64,000 nt of DNA, taken from assembly GCA_036785325.1 (NCBI GenBank), contig JAXIVH010000386.1:1-64000 (forward strand), given 5' to 3'. Position numbers and translations under genes: made by a program. Shown here piece after piece: positions 1-11,942 of the stretch (within the stretch, counting starts at the first letter, position 1; every line of letters starts with the position of its first letter). The DNA is from Urophycis tenuis (lineage: Eukaryota; Chordata; Actinopteri; Gadiformes; Phycidae). The notes under the pieces are model-generated. The model was not told the origin of the DNA. It searched no databases and worked only from the letters and a program-made list of their open reading frames with translations.

Positions 1-180
1 CACGCGTGTGTGTGTGTATGTGTGTGCGTGGGTCTGTTTACCTGCATTTGTGATGCGTAAGCATGTGAATAAATGCATATCATATAATCTCCCTCACTCC
101 TTACTTTGTCGTCCTCTCTATCTCCCTTTCTCTCTCTCTCTCTCTCTCTTGTTTATGTCTACCTTTTCCTCCCCCTATAG

Positions 181-2196
181 CTGGATCTGGCTCCTCAGGG
201 TCGAGTGCTGATGGAAGCCAGGTACTACATAGAGAAGAGTGGTGAGTGGCACTGAACCATGTCAGCAATTAAACAGATTAAATCTCTTTGCTGATGACCT
301 CAGCATGTTTACTGTCTGTACAGATGGGAGCTACATTTACATCTCTAGGGCAAATTTAGTGGGGGGGGGGGGGGGAAATCCCTATCTCTCTTGATTTAAT
401 TTGTTAGCTAATCAACAATACATTTTAACAGCTGAGTGTGTGTATGCGTCCGCACGCGGGCATTTAACTGAAATTGTGTGTGTTTGTGTGTGTATAGTTT
501 GCTCCCATGCCAACTCAGCCTGAGCAACTCATTAAAATAAAAGCCCTCTGGCTTCGCTGAACACTCACCTCTGCAGCTATTGTGGTGTGAAAAATAATAT
601 GTGATTTACCTCGATGGATTAGCCATTATAATTCCCACATGTCAACCAAACAGTCCGGGGGGGGGGGGGGGGGGGGGGGGAGGATGGGGGGACGGTACAC
701 GTCCTCGATGAAAGTTGAGCTTTAAGTGAGTTAGAGAAAGGTTGGTGTGGCTGGTGACCTGATGAGGACATCTTCACTGGTGGGCATCCAGATGTGATTT
801 TTGTCTTACATTTACGTTTAAATGTTTACATTTAGGGGCATTTAGCAGACACTTTTATCCAAAGCGACTTACAAAGAGTACATTTGTCAGAAGCAGGTGA
901 AACACATTTCATTGCTGCTAATACAGTAAGAAAGTCACCAGAACAAGTTTCAAGCATTTCAATTGCTAGATTAACCATTGCTAGTGTACAACATCTCTGA
1001 CTAAGTGCAAAGTTACAAAGAGCTATTATAAATTGCCAAGACGTACAACACACAAGAGCATGGGGGTATTTTTTAAATATATATAGAGGTAGAAGGTGGA
1101 TGTTATGCAGGGTTCAGGGGAACTCTGAACAAGTGAGTCTTGAGTCTCTTCCGGAAGATGGGAAGTGAATGGCTGATGTCTTCACATCAGCCATTCACTT
1201 TTGTTCTGTTTGTTGTATTCCTCTATTACGAGAGTTTTTTTTTATTTTTTATGAAGTTCAATTGAAGAGGATGCGCAGGCTTTATAAGATCAAAATAGCA
1301 GCATAGTTCCAAAATAGCAAGAGCCGCGTGAGTCACTTGCGATTCAAGTGAATCACACGTCTGTGACCACGGCGCCTGTCTCTACGCCCACTGATCTGTC
1401 GTCATAACCCTCTTGTCACCCAACCAACGTGGGCCTTCAGATGGCCAGGGCAAGGACAGCGAGAAGGAGAGAGAGAGCCTGTTCACGCTGCACCAGCGGC
1501 GCGGGGCGATCAAGCAGGCCAAGATCCACCTGGTCAAGAGTCACGAGTTCAGCGCCACCTTCTTCCCACAGCCCACCTTCTGCTCCGTCTGCCGGGAGTT
1601 TGTCTGGTACGGCGGGTGCAGCCAATTCCCACACCCCTCCGCCTCCACCCTTTAGTGACGACACAATGAAGTGGTGTCCTGTTTTGACTTGAGGAACACA
1701 TTTGTTTTCAGAGCTTTATCAGTGACGGTGATTTTAAAAGTGCGTTTCTTTTTCACCACGGCAGGGGTCTGAACAAGCAGGGGCTACCAGTGCAGGCGTA
1801 AGTGGACGTTTTTATATCAATCTATTTTCATTTGTTGCCTGTTTCTTTCTCCTCCTCCCCCACCTCCTCATCTTCCTCCACTTCCTCCCCCACCTCCTCC
1901 TCCTCCCCCACCTCCTCATCTTCCTCCCCCACCTCCTCATCTTCCTCCACTTCCTCCCCCACCTCCTCCTCCTCCCCCACCTCCTCATCTTCCTCCCCCA
2001 CCTCCTCTTCCTCCTCCTCCTCCCCATCTCCTCTTCTTCCCCCACTTCCTCCTCCCCCACCTCCTCTTCCTCCTCCTCTTCCTCCTCCTCCTCCCCCACC
2101 TCCTCCTCCTCCCCCACCTCCTCATCTTCCTCCCCCACCTCCTCTTCCTCCTCCTCCTCCCCATCTCCTCTTCTTCCCCCACTTCCTCCTCTCCCA

Positions 2197-2232
<36 letters not shown>

Positions 2233-2770
2233 GCTCCTCCTCCCCCACCTCTTCTTCCCCCACTTCCTCCTCCCCCATCTCCTCACCTCTTCCTCCTCCT
2301 CCTTCTCTTCCCACCACCATCACCAGTCTAACACCGCGCTCTGACCCCCTGCAGAGTGCAACGCCGCCATACACAAGAAGTGCATAGACAAGGTCATCGC
2401 CAAATGCACTGGATCAGCCGTCAACAGCAAGGAGACCATGGTATGAGGCTGACAGCTGTCAGTCACCTGTGATGAAGCCCGCCATTACAATATGGGGGGA
2501 AAAAAAACTGCTATTATTCAGAGAAATTGCTACATCCCACCGTTTAATCATGCAATTAGGGGGCTCCTGGAGCCTGAGGCACGCGCGTTGAGCTGATGTG
2601 TGTGTGTGTGTGTTTCTGTTTGTCAAAGACACCATCATAATTATTTTGTAATTATTTTTGGAAGACTGATCTCTTTTTTTAGATAGATGGAGAGATTAGT
2701 AATGAGCATGGGAGCAACATGAGCACACACACACGCTTACACACACACACACACACACACACGCGCACAC

Positions 2771-2820
<50 letters not shown>

Positions 2821-2886
2821 ACACACACAGACATACACACACACACATACACATACACACACACATACACATACACACACACACAC

Positions 2887-2939
<53 letters not shown>

Positions 2940-5387
2940 GGGTTTGCGTGACTCACGCGTCACTCTCTTCCCTGTGCTGTGTTGTCGTGCGTCGCCTGCC
3001 CCTTCAGATCCACAAAGAACGCTTCAAGATCGACATGCCGCACCGCTTCAAGGTGTACAACTACAAGAGCCCCACCTTCTGCCAGCACTGTGGCACGCTG
3101 CTGTGGGGGCTGGCCAAGCAGGGCCTCAAATGTGAGGGTGAGCCAGGAAGCCTTTCCCTAATACACACCAGCATCGTGTGCATTCACCCTATACTGTACA
3201 CTTTAGAAACACACACATACATACACACACACTTTATTTAAGAGAGTGTGTGCTAATATGAATCACATATATCAATCGATATGAATCATTCATAATTAAA
3301 TCATATAATGAATCATTGTGTATGAATAGTGATTCAATAGCATCTAGCCAAACATAAACTAGTGGCAAGCGTTGTGGTGGTGTTAGTGGCGGCGTGAATG
3401 ACTGACCCTTCAGACTCTGTTGCCCTCCAGAGTGCTGCATGAACGTTCATCACAAATGCCAGAAGAAGGTGGCCAACCTGTGTGGCGTCAACCAGAAGCT
3501 GATGGCCGAGGCTCTGGCCGTCATAGAGACCAAGCAGCTGCAGGTCGGTACACATCCGCGCCGGTTGTGTTTCTGAATTGTGAAGCCTTTTGGGTCCACG
3601 GCCGATAGTCTGGCGGTCTCATGGTAACATGGGAGTCTGGTGGTCTCACGGTAACATGAGAGTCTGGTGGTCTCATGGTAACATGAGAGTCTGGTGGTCT
3701 CACGGTAACATGAGAGTCTGGTGGTCTCACGGTAACATGAGAGTCTGGTGGTCTCATGGTAACATGAGAGTCTGGTGGTCTCATGGTAACATGAGAGTCT
3801 GGTGGTCTCATGATAACATGAGAGTCTGGCGGTCTCATGATAACATGAGAGTCTGGCGGTCTCATGCCAACATGAGAGTCTGGTGGTCTCATGTTAACAT
3901 GAGTCCGGTGGTCTCACGGTAACATGAGAGTCTGGGGGTCTCATGGTAAAATGAGAGTCTGGTGGTCTCATGCCAACATGAGAGTCTGGTGGTCCTTTTG
4001 TGATTCCCCTGTCTGACAAAGCAGGAAAACCAGAGAGTGTTTACGGAGACTGTGTTTCCAGTATTGGTTGTGTATTCTACTGCATGACACATCAGAATTA
4101 ATCAGAATAAATCAATATCAATATTGGATGGGACGGACAAACTGTCAGTCATTAGGAATGTTGGTGAGTAGTTTTCAGTGAGATGAGTACTTTCGAGTGG
4201 TTCACTATCGCTGTGTGATTACCACGCTCCCTATAGGCCAAAACTGGCCAGGACAACGAGCCAATTGGCCGAGAGGGCCCGGTGGGCGTCGACCAGCCGG
4301 GCGTGGTCCGTGCGCCGTCCGGGCTGATCATGGGCTTACCGGCCACCGCAACCCCGGCACGTAAAGGTGAGGACTGGCAAACATACAGACAGACACACAT
4401 AGCCTACAGTCTCTGATTTAACCTGTGGTGCATGTGTTAGCATGTGTTAGCATTAGCAACCAAAAATGGTCTTTAATGGTGTTTAACTGCAATTCCCAGA
4501 ATTCCATCTGTTCCATTGCTGTTGCTTTGACTGACTGAAAGGGAAAAATGTAGTTTTCTGAGTCTCAACATCTTATTTTCTTTGTCTTTACAATATTTAT
4601 CTCATCTTATATTGGCTTAGCTCAGTTTGAATTATTTTCACCCTTATTTCTACACTTCGTTTAGTTTTGTTGATCTTAGCTTGGCTTAGCTTAGCTACAG
4701 ACAGACCTGATACAGACGGGCATTCCTCATCATTCGGGGGGTGTGGTCTTCCCTCCAGACGCCCAGGGCGTGTCGTGGTACGTGCCCGCGGGGGAGGCGA
4801 GCAGCGGCGAGCCCTCGTCGAGCGACCCCGCCACCGGGGTCAGCCCCGAGGACGCGGAGCCCCTCTACGCCGTGCCCAGGAAGGACCACCAGAGGGTCAC
4901 CCTGGACAACTTTGTCCTGCACAAGATGCTGGGAAAAGGCAGCTTCGGCAAGGTAGCGCAGAGGCCTCCGGCGCACTCGGAGCTACAGCGTCTGGCCCTT
5001 GGCTGGTCGATGCATTTTTATTGGTTTCGTTAACTATACCGTAACCTAGTGGACAGCGGGCAGACATAGTTACCAAGGTTCCCATGCTCTCTGCCTCTGC
5101 ATGGATGTTGACCTTTGAGTTAGTTTCTAAGTTAGTGCAACTTATTTGTGGTATTTCAGATCCGATCAGGATCAGATCAGGATCCGATTGGTCCATGTGA
5201 GTGGTGAAGGCGGGGCTTCCGGCAGATATTAGGCAGATTTCGAGCCGGCTGCCGAGAAAATAAAGAGAAAGAGGGAACTAAAATGAACAGTTTGTTCTGT
5301 ATTTGATTTTTCGTTCCTCTTTCATTTAACGATACTGCGAGTAGATTGCTTACATTTTTGGAAAGTCAGCTTCTGGATTTCTTGTGT

Positions 5388-5443
<56 letters not shown>

Positions 5444-5474
5444 CTGTGTGTGTGTGTCTGTGTGTGTGTGTATG

Positions 5475-5524
<50 letters not shown>

Positions 5525-5535
5525 TGTGTGTGTGT

Positions 5536-5588
<53 letters not shown>

Positions 5589-6738
5589 TGTGTGTGTGTG
5601 CGTGCTCCTCAGGTGTTCCTGGCCGAGCTGAAGGGCACGGGTCAGTTCTTCGCCATGAAGGCGCTGAAGAAGGACGTGGTGCTGATGGACGACGACGTGG
5701 AGTGCACCCTGGTGGAGCGCAGGGTGCTGTCCCTGGCCTGGGAGCACCCATTCCTCACCCACCTCTACTGCACCTTCCAGACCAAGGTGACACGACGACA
5801 CGTCAAGGGGGCGGCAGTATCTCAGTGGGCAGAGCGGGTCGTCCACTAAACCGCAGGGTCGGCGGTTCGATCCCCTTGATCCCCCCCCCCCCCGACATCC
5901 AACTGTCCACATGTCGAACCCCACAAATGTAGTGGTTGTAAGTCGCTTTGGACAAAAGTGTCTGCCCCTTTACCCTTTATGTCTACACGTCAGCAATTAT
6001 AATAACCACAATTAGCGTCATGATGAACAAGCACAGTTAGCATTAATACAATGACAAATTATTATTATTATATTATTCATCAACACAATATTGTTCATAT
6101 TCTTATCAATATTTTTACACAATATTCTTATTGCCATTATCATGATTAATATTATTCTTGAATCATAAGTGAAATGTGCTATTATCAGCCGCATGACAAC
6201 TACCTGGGGCTTTTTTTTTTCCGCAGTGCATTACTTTGAGTACTCGCTGTACTAGCAAGTACTGAGCGCACAAACTGTGGTGAAGGTAAACGACATGACG
6301 TGGTTTTGTGAAACACTTGAGTGAGTGTAAAGACATAACGATGGGGTCAGCGTCGCTTCCTCTCTCCACTCCCCCCAACCCCCCCCCCCCGGCCCCGAAC
6401 CACACAGTCTTCACTAGAGCCGCGGTTCTGCACCTGTTGTGTGTTCCAGGAGAACCTGTTCTTCGTGATGGAGTACCTGAATGGTGGGGACCTCATGTTC
6501 CACATCCAGAGCTGCCACAACTTCGACCTGCCCCGATCCCGGTACGTTCTACGTTCTAGCCGAGTCAACCCGTTAGCTTCTCCTCGCCCAGGCAACGCGC
6601 CGCGCGCGCAATCACAAGTGGTCGAGTCACGTACGACAGTGAGTGAGTCAGTTCGAGAGAGAGAGAGAGGCGAGCGCTCGCTGTTATCACAGGAACACGG
6701 AGCCCGGGGCCCCCTTCCTGCTGTACTCGCGTTGTACT

Positions 6739-6806
<68 letters not shown>

Positions 6807-7034
6807 CACCCCTCTGGGGTTGTTCCCGCAGGTTCTACGCAGCCGAGATCATTTGCGGTCTCCAGTTCCTGCACTCGAAAGGGGTTGTGTACAGGTTGGT
6901 TGGCTCGCACGCACACACACACATATACACACGCATGCATGCACGCACACACACACACACACATATACACACGCATGCATGCACGCACGCACGCACACAC
7001 ACACACACATATACACATGCATGCACGCAGGCAT

Positions 7035-7066
<32 letters not shown>

Positions 7067-8039
7067 CTCCTACCTTCAGCCCTCCCTCCTTACACTTGTT
7101 CCAACATTTGTATATTTATATGTCCTTTCTTATTGTTTTGCTGGGTCTTTCTTTAAACCCTTGTTTATTTTCTATATTTGCTTCTTAGTATATTTCCATC
7201 CTGGCCGTGTCTGAGGTCATGTTTTGTTTTACAGCTTAAAACAGAGAAATGCACACACACATGGGACTGCCAAGGGGCAGCATTTTATTTATGTTTGTAC
7301 TCATTTGAAGTGCATCGTGCATCACGTTTCCATTTCGGGCTCCCTCTGACTCACTTCCTGTGATTCTTCATCTTCCCCTCCCCCCCTCACCCTCCTCCTC
7401 CTCACCCAGGGACCTGAAGCTGGACAACGTGCTGCTGGACTCAGAGGGACACATCAAGATAGCCGACTTTGGGATGTGCAAGGAGAACATGAGCGACGAC
7501 GCCCGGACCTCCACCTTCTGCGGCACCCCGGACTACATCGCCCCGGAGGTGACCCAATAGGACCACCGGAGGTCACGCAGGAACCATGGCAGCAGCTCAT
7601 GTTATTTATGAGTCGGGCTCCAGTGAAGGATGCTGGAGCATTGTTATGAATCGCGTGGGGGGGGGGGCGAATGTGTGTTATTTTAGCAGAATAGTAGCAA
7701 TAATGGTAATAGTAACGCTAGTTTAGTCAATTCTATTGAGTTTATTTTTGTTTTAATAGCATCTAATAGTATTTTGCAGTTTCAATATTTGTAGTAATAC
7801 CATTGTTTGTGTGTGTGTGTGTGTGTCTATGCATGTGTCTGCATATGCGCGTGCGTGTACACGTGTGTGTGTTTGCATGCATCTGTGCACGTGTGCCTGT
7901 ACATGTGTGTGTGTGTGTGTTTGCATGCGTCTGTGCACATATGCCTGTACACGTGTGTGTGTTTGCGTGCGTCTGTGCACGTGTGCCTGTACGTGTGTGT
8001 GTGTGTGTTTGCATGCGTCTGTGCACGTGTGCCTGTACG

Positions 8040-8113
<74 letters not shown>

Positions 8114-10072
8114 GGCAGATCCTGCTGGGCCAGAAGTACAACAGCTCGGTGGACTGGTGGTCGTTTGGCGTGCTGCTGTACGAGATGCTGATTGGCCAGT
8201 CGCCGTTCCACGGGCGGGACGAGGAGGCGCTCTTCCAGTCCATCCGCACCGACAACCCCTCCTACCCGCCCTGGCTGCCCCACGACGCCAGGGGCATCCT
8301 GGTCGAGGTCAGAGGTCACCGGACGACGTGCACTTTAGTCACGCCAGATAGTCAAGTGTTGTAGTGACAGCAACATGAGTACATGTGATAGCCAAGTGGT
8401 GTAGCGACACCAATAAGATAAGATAAGATAAGATATTCCTTTATTAATCCCGCTTAGGAGAAATTCACATTGACCAGCAGTACAGTGGGATAAAGGAGTG
8501 CAATAAAAAACAATAAACAATAAATAGATTTACGTAAATTGAGATAAAATTCTATGAGAGCTCTTAGAATAAGATAAAATGAAAATACATACAGAGTAAT
8601 CGTCCTATTGAAGATGAACTGTGCAAATTGGTCGATGAGTCTGACTGAGGTGTAAATATACATACAGTATAAATGTGCATATGTAATTGTATGTACTAGT
8701 ACTAGTTGTACTAGTTGTACTAGTTGACAAACTATGGGAAGGTGATTGATGGTGAACTCCAAATAATTCTAGTAATGATCGCATCATGATCCTGTTATAT
8801 AGGTGACTCTCATCGACTTGGCTGACTTTACGTATTCACCTTGACGTGTTTGCGTGTCGTGTTTCAAGCTGTTTGTCCGGGAGCCTGAGCAGCGGCTGGG
8901 GATCAAGGGCGACGTCAGGAAGCACAAGTTCTTCAGCGCCACCAACTGGGCCGCCGTGGAGCTGCGGCAGGTGGAGCCGCCCTTCCGGCCAACAGTGGTA
9001 ACTACGCCCGCAATGGAACCACAAACAGTGTCGTTGAAATGAAAGGGAAAACTATTTCACCGCCGGTGAGGGAGCGTCCATTTGGGATTGTCCACCCAGA
9101 AGTTGGCCTGTGATAGATCAATCGATTCATTTCATGGACTGTACCAACCGGTGATAGATCAATCAATTTTGTGGACTGTAAGATAAGATAAGATAAGATA
9201 TTCCTTCATTAATCCCCCTTAGAAGAAATTCACATTGACCAGCAGTACAAGGGAAAAGAGGAGTGCAATAAAAAAAACCTGAGTATAAACAATAAACAAT
9301 AAATAGATTACTTAAATTAAGATAAAGTTATATGTGAACTCTTAGAATCAGATCAAATGAGAAAATGAAAACCTATATACATACATAGTAGTCATCATTG
9401 AGATGAACAGTGCAATTGGTAACTGAATCTGACTGAGGTGTAGATATAAAAAAAAAAAAAAGATGTGCAGATATAAATTGTGCAAAGTAGATGTGCAAAT
9501 GTGCAAAATGCAAATCGTGCAAATGTACAGGATTTTTCAGGTAGTGTAAGTAAGACATGTGAGAAGACATAAGATAACAACGGCTTAGTAAAACAGTCAT
9601 GAGGTGTGGGGTGTGGTGTTTAATCCGTTATCTGGAGGTGTGGGGGCTTCCAGGACGTTGGGAGCGGGTGGTTGAGGTGTTGTGGAGTCTGATAGCTGAT
9701 GGTGATGAAGGAGCAGCCAGTAGACTGGTGTTGGATCCATCCAATCATACAGCTTTGTGAACTCGGTGTGCTGATTTGGAATAAACTAATTAAGCTCACA
9801 GAGCTGGCGGTGAAACAGTGGCCCCCTTTTTCCCCAAAGGCACGATCACGTCACACGCTTAACAGCGAAAGACGCGGGTGGCCGAGTCCATTAACCCCTC
9901 GTCTCCCTGACAGAAATCGGCCAGCGACTGGAGCAACTTCGACACGGAGTTCCTCAACGAGAAGCCGCGGCTGTCGTGCGTGGACCGGGCGCTCATCAAC
10001 AGCGTGGACCAGACCATGTTCCAGAACTTCTCGCTGGTCAACCCCGGGATGGCGCGCGTGAAGGCGTCCTGA
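181..10072 (+). CDS. prkcq: protein kinase C theta, 3' fifteen exons (partial gene)
   Basis: Ca-independent, diacylglycerol-activated Ser/Thr kinase. Coding exons: 181-241, 1441-1606, 1765-1797, 2355-2440, 3008-3137, 3431-3543, 4237-4366, 4759-4952, 5613-5786, 6450-6541, 6832-6894, 7410-7548, 8119-8307, 8869-8997, 9914-10072; all have AG/GT borders. About 618 residues are present: C1A (about 55-104, HEFSATFF), C1B (about 127-176, HRFKVYNYKSPTFC), a variable hinge, a kinase domain from GKGSFGK (about 291) with catalytic Lys in AMKALKK, YRDLKLDN, DFG, activation-loop Thr (7513-7515) in TSTFCGTPDY, and an AGC tail with turn motif PRLS and hydrophobic motif NFSLVNP. Theta is preferred over delta because of ENLFFVMEYLNGGDLM, HIQSCH, LLGQKYN and DRALINS. 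The C2-like N-terminus (about 100 residues) lies left of the window. The exon at 1765-1797 is 33 nt where 32 keeps the frame, so it contains a +1 frameshift. Confidence 0.92.
800..1160 (-). repeat. dispersed repeat, copy 1 (prkcq intron)
   Basis: The segment shares long colinear matches, inverted, with 18700-19072 and 50583-50853: the complement of AAGCGTCTGCTAAATG and AAGTCGCTTTGGATAAAAG, then AGAAAGTCACCAGAACAAGT, then CTTCCGGAAGATGGG. It ends next to a 16-bp perfect hairpin. Confidence 0.65.
1850..2310. repeat. (CTC)n-type polypyrimidine tract, about 460 bp
   Basis: Irregular CCTCCTCCTCCCCCACCTCC and CATCTTCCTCC units, almost pure pyrimidine on the plus strand. It fills most of the prkcq intron between 1797 and 2355. 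Confidence 0.85.
2723..2937. repeat. (CA)n microsatellite, about 215 bp
   Basis: Long CA tract with scattered TA and GA interruptions, ending 70 bases before the prkcq exon at 3008. Confidence 0.95.
3609..3995. repeat. 27-bp minisatellite, about 14 copies, in prkcq intron
   Basis: The unit is AGTCTGGTGGTCTCATGGTA then ACATGAG, 27 bp with few variants (C/T at GGCGG/GGTGG, ATGGT/ACGGT). Because 27 is a multiple of three, both strands stay open and give meaningless repeated peptides. Confidence 0.9.
5383..5601. repeat. (GT)n microsatellite, about 220 bp, at a splice acceptor
   Basis: GT repeat with GTAT and GTCT interruptions. It ends 12 bases before the prkcq exon at 5613, so it occupies the branch-point and polypyrimidine region. 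Confidence 0.95.
5812..5975 (+). mobile_element. tRNA-derived SINE in prkcq intron
   Basis: A tRNA-like head has an A-box-like TCTCAGTGGGCAGAGC and a B box GGTTCGATCC at 5864-5873, followed by a G/C-run body and the tail GTAAGTCGCTTTGGACAAAA common in fish repeats. It is a mobile repeat, not a functional tRNA gene, since no cloverleaf closes. Confidence 0.7.
6744..7062. repeat. (CT)n and (CA)n microsatellites flanking a 63-bp exon
   Basis: (CT)n at 6744-6803 lies 28 bases upstream, and CA-rich repeats with GCATGCATGCACGC units at 6910-7062 lie about 15 bases downstream, of the prkcq exon 6832-6894. Confidence 0.9.
7862..8045. repeat. about 50-bp minisatellite embedded in a (GT)n tract
   Basis: Four units contain TTTGCATGCGTCTGTGCACG, then TGTGCCTGTAC, separated by variable (GT)n spacers. 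The flanking (GT)n continues to the acceptor of the prkcq exon at 8119. Confidence 0.75.
8409..8760. repeat. GATAA-tailed dispersed repeat, copy 1
   Basis: An (AGATA)n tail is followed by TTCCTTTATTAATCCC and GAGAAATTCACATTGACCAG, then an AATAAACAATAAATAG stretch. The second copy 770 bases downstream matches it throughout. Both lie in prkcq introns on either side of the exon at 8869-8997. Confidence 0.65.
9179..9720. repeat. GATAA-tailed dispersed repeat, copy 2
   Basis: Same order of motifs as 8409-8760 but longer, continuing into GTTGTGGAGTCTGATAGCTG, a phrase widespread in fish retroelement tails. A short inverted relative with the same (TATCT)n tail lies at about 27528-27625. Confidence 0.65.
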
Positions 10073-10722
10073 GGGCGGGAGCGGGAACGAGCCAGCCCAG
10101 CTCGCCCAACACTTCATTCACCCTGGGAACCTGAAACGGGGACGGGACTGAAAGGGGGGAAGGGGCTGCGCCGGACTGATGTCAACCACCAACCGCGGCC
10201 GCAGTTACTTCTGCTAGTGCTTCTCGAAAAGAGACGGAGGACTTCATTCAAGAAAACGAACCGAGTTATTTCACTATAGAGGGTTCCCCCCTCCCCCCCC
10301 CCCCCCCCCCCCCCCTCTGAGACAAAAATATTCACGTTGATTTGTACTACAGTGATTCAGTGAGCCAGTCAGAATGTTGTTGTTTTTGTGTGCGTTTTAA
10401 ATCCAGGTGTTGCCCATGTTATTGTGTTTTTTAAGTCTAATACTGTTACTGTGGCCGTCAGGTCGTTGACGTGTAGAATACTGAGTCTGTGGTGCTCTCA
10501 ATGGTGCCGTTTTTGTTTACATCTTGATCGTGTTATCGCAACCCAAAGAACTTCACACTCGACGTACGGGTGATAGTGTATTTTAGAAGCTTTTGTTAGT
10601 TTTATCGAATGTGATTCCCGTGTTATCATTGCATTATCAAACATGAACTCGTTTGTTTTGGAGTTTGGTTTCTGGAGTGTTTCTGTCTGTGTTATTCTGG
10701 GGAAATTGCTTTTTCAATGGGC

Positions 10723-10728
10723 AATAAA
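10723..10728 (+). promoter_or_regulatory. candidate poly(A) signal for prkcq
   Basis: AATAAA lies 650 bases past the prkcq stop codon. It is the first canonical signal I see downstream, so it is the likely 3' end; a further AATAAA on the same strand at 11914-11919 is an alternative. Confidence 0.45.
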
Positions 10729-11391
10729 TAAGTATTAACTGGTCTGAACGTCAGTATGAATTGAGAAATGACGTAAACCCTCCCACAGAGAGGGACAGTG
10801 AAAGACAAGTGGACAACTCTCCCCGGTACCTCCCACAGTTCCTTCCTATTGGAGTTGGCAGGAAGTTGGACCTTGGACTTGGACCACAAACATGGTATTT
10901 TGAATTAAATTTCAGGTTCCAAAAAGTAACAGTGATAATCATGCAGGTTTTTTTTTCTTGCCTTACAGATCAAAAGCGAAGGCCAAGTTGTGCCGTGACC
11001 TTCTCTTAAGGGGCTCGTTCAAGAAAAACCTTTGTTTTGGAGCCTCTGATAATCACATGGCCATAGTTTCTGTATTTTCACATTTCTGTAAATGTTGTCT
11101 GAAAAGCCACTTAACAGAACCCGACAACTGGTTTTGTAAAACAGATTGCTAGAGACTTTTTTATGGTGGTATGGTATGAACTTAATAATACATGGGAAGT
11201 GATGTCTTGATGTCTTGCCATCACCACCACCACCACCACCACTGTCACATGCAATAGCAAGTCTATTTTAAGATGTTCGCAGAATGTCAGACATGGTCTG
11301 GCCCGGAATCGGTCTCAAGACACAGTTGACACACACAAGTCATGAGATTCTTGTACATTCGTGTTTTCTTTATTTGGGGTTGTGGTCAAGC

Positions 11392-11427
<36 letters not shown>

Positions 11428-11636
11428 CTAGGGAAATCCCCGGACCTGTAGTGAATACACCATTTGGTGTTGCAGGATCTCTTTCATAGTGACCTAACGT
11501 TCACACGCACACTCTCTCTCTCTCTCTCCCCCTCTCACACACACAAACATATATCATAGGCATTCAAGTATGTCAAATAAAAAAACAAAAACAAATAAAA
11601 ACAAATCTACAACCATACTATATAAATATTATGTAA

Positions 11637-11885
11637 CACTTTACAATAAGGGTGCATAAATGAACCATTAATTAACATTCACATTCCAATAATAGGCATT
11701 ATTATAGCATAAGGGTTAGGGTTAACTGTAACCCTATTCCACAATGTAAACAATATTACCTTAGTTAAGATGAACGCCATTTACTAGACCATTAGGTAAC
11801 TTTTAATTAACTCTTCCTTAATGGTTATTACGGCAGAAACTGGTGTTAATTCATGCTTGATTAATTTACCCTTATTGTAAAGTTG
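11637..11885. mobile_element. short MITE-like foldback between prkcq and tbc1d30
   Basis: ACTTTACAATAAGGGT (starting 11638) and ACCCTTATTGTAAAGT (ending about 11883) are exact 16-bp inverted repeats bounding an AT-rich segment of about 250 bp with TTAATTAA-like motifs. It has no coding capacity. Confidence 0.6.
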
Positions 11886-11936
11886 CTAAATATACAGTGA
11901 ATCAATTAAAGAAATAAAGCATTTTGATAGTGAATA

Positions 11937-11942
11937 TTTATT
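11937..11942 (-). promoter_or_regulatory. candidate poly(A) signal for tbc1d30
   Basis: TTTATT on the plus strand gives AATAAA on the minus strand, about 750 bases past the tbc1d30 stop. A second copy at 11369-11374 is an alternative site. No cleavage evidence is available from sequence. Confidence 0.35.

Noticed and set aside
3590..3922. Repeat protein suggested by repeated MRVWWSHGN units
   Set aside because: It is a 27-bp minisatellite in an intron; both strands are open for arithmetic reasons.
5812..5880. Possible tRNA gene because of A- and B-box-like motifs
   Set aside because: No acceptor or anticodon stem closes and the same sequence recurs in the window with a common SINE tail, so it is a SINE head.
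5322..5924. Long frames of alternating Thr-His or Cys-Val across microsatellites here and at many other places
   Set aside because: They are translations of (CA)n or (GT)n, which have no stops in several frames. No start, splice or conservation evidence.
7541..7560. Stop codon just after GCCCCGGAG in prkcq (frame ends at TAG)
   Set aside because: The exon ends at 7548 with a GT donor, and the next exon continues ILLGQKYN in phase; the stop is intronic.
181..10072. Assignment of the kinase as PKC delta
   Set aside because: The kinase and tail residues (HIQSCH, LLGQKYN, DRALINS, NPGM) and the hinge REGPV agree with theta rather than delta.
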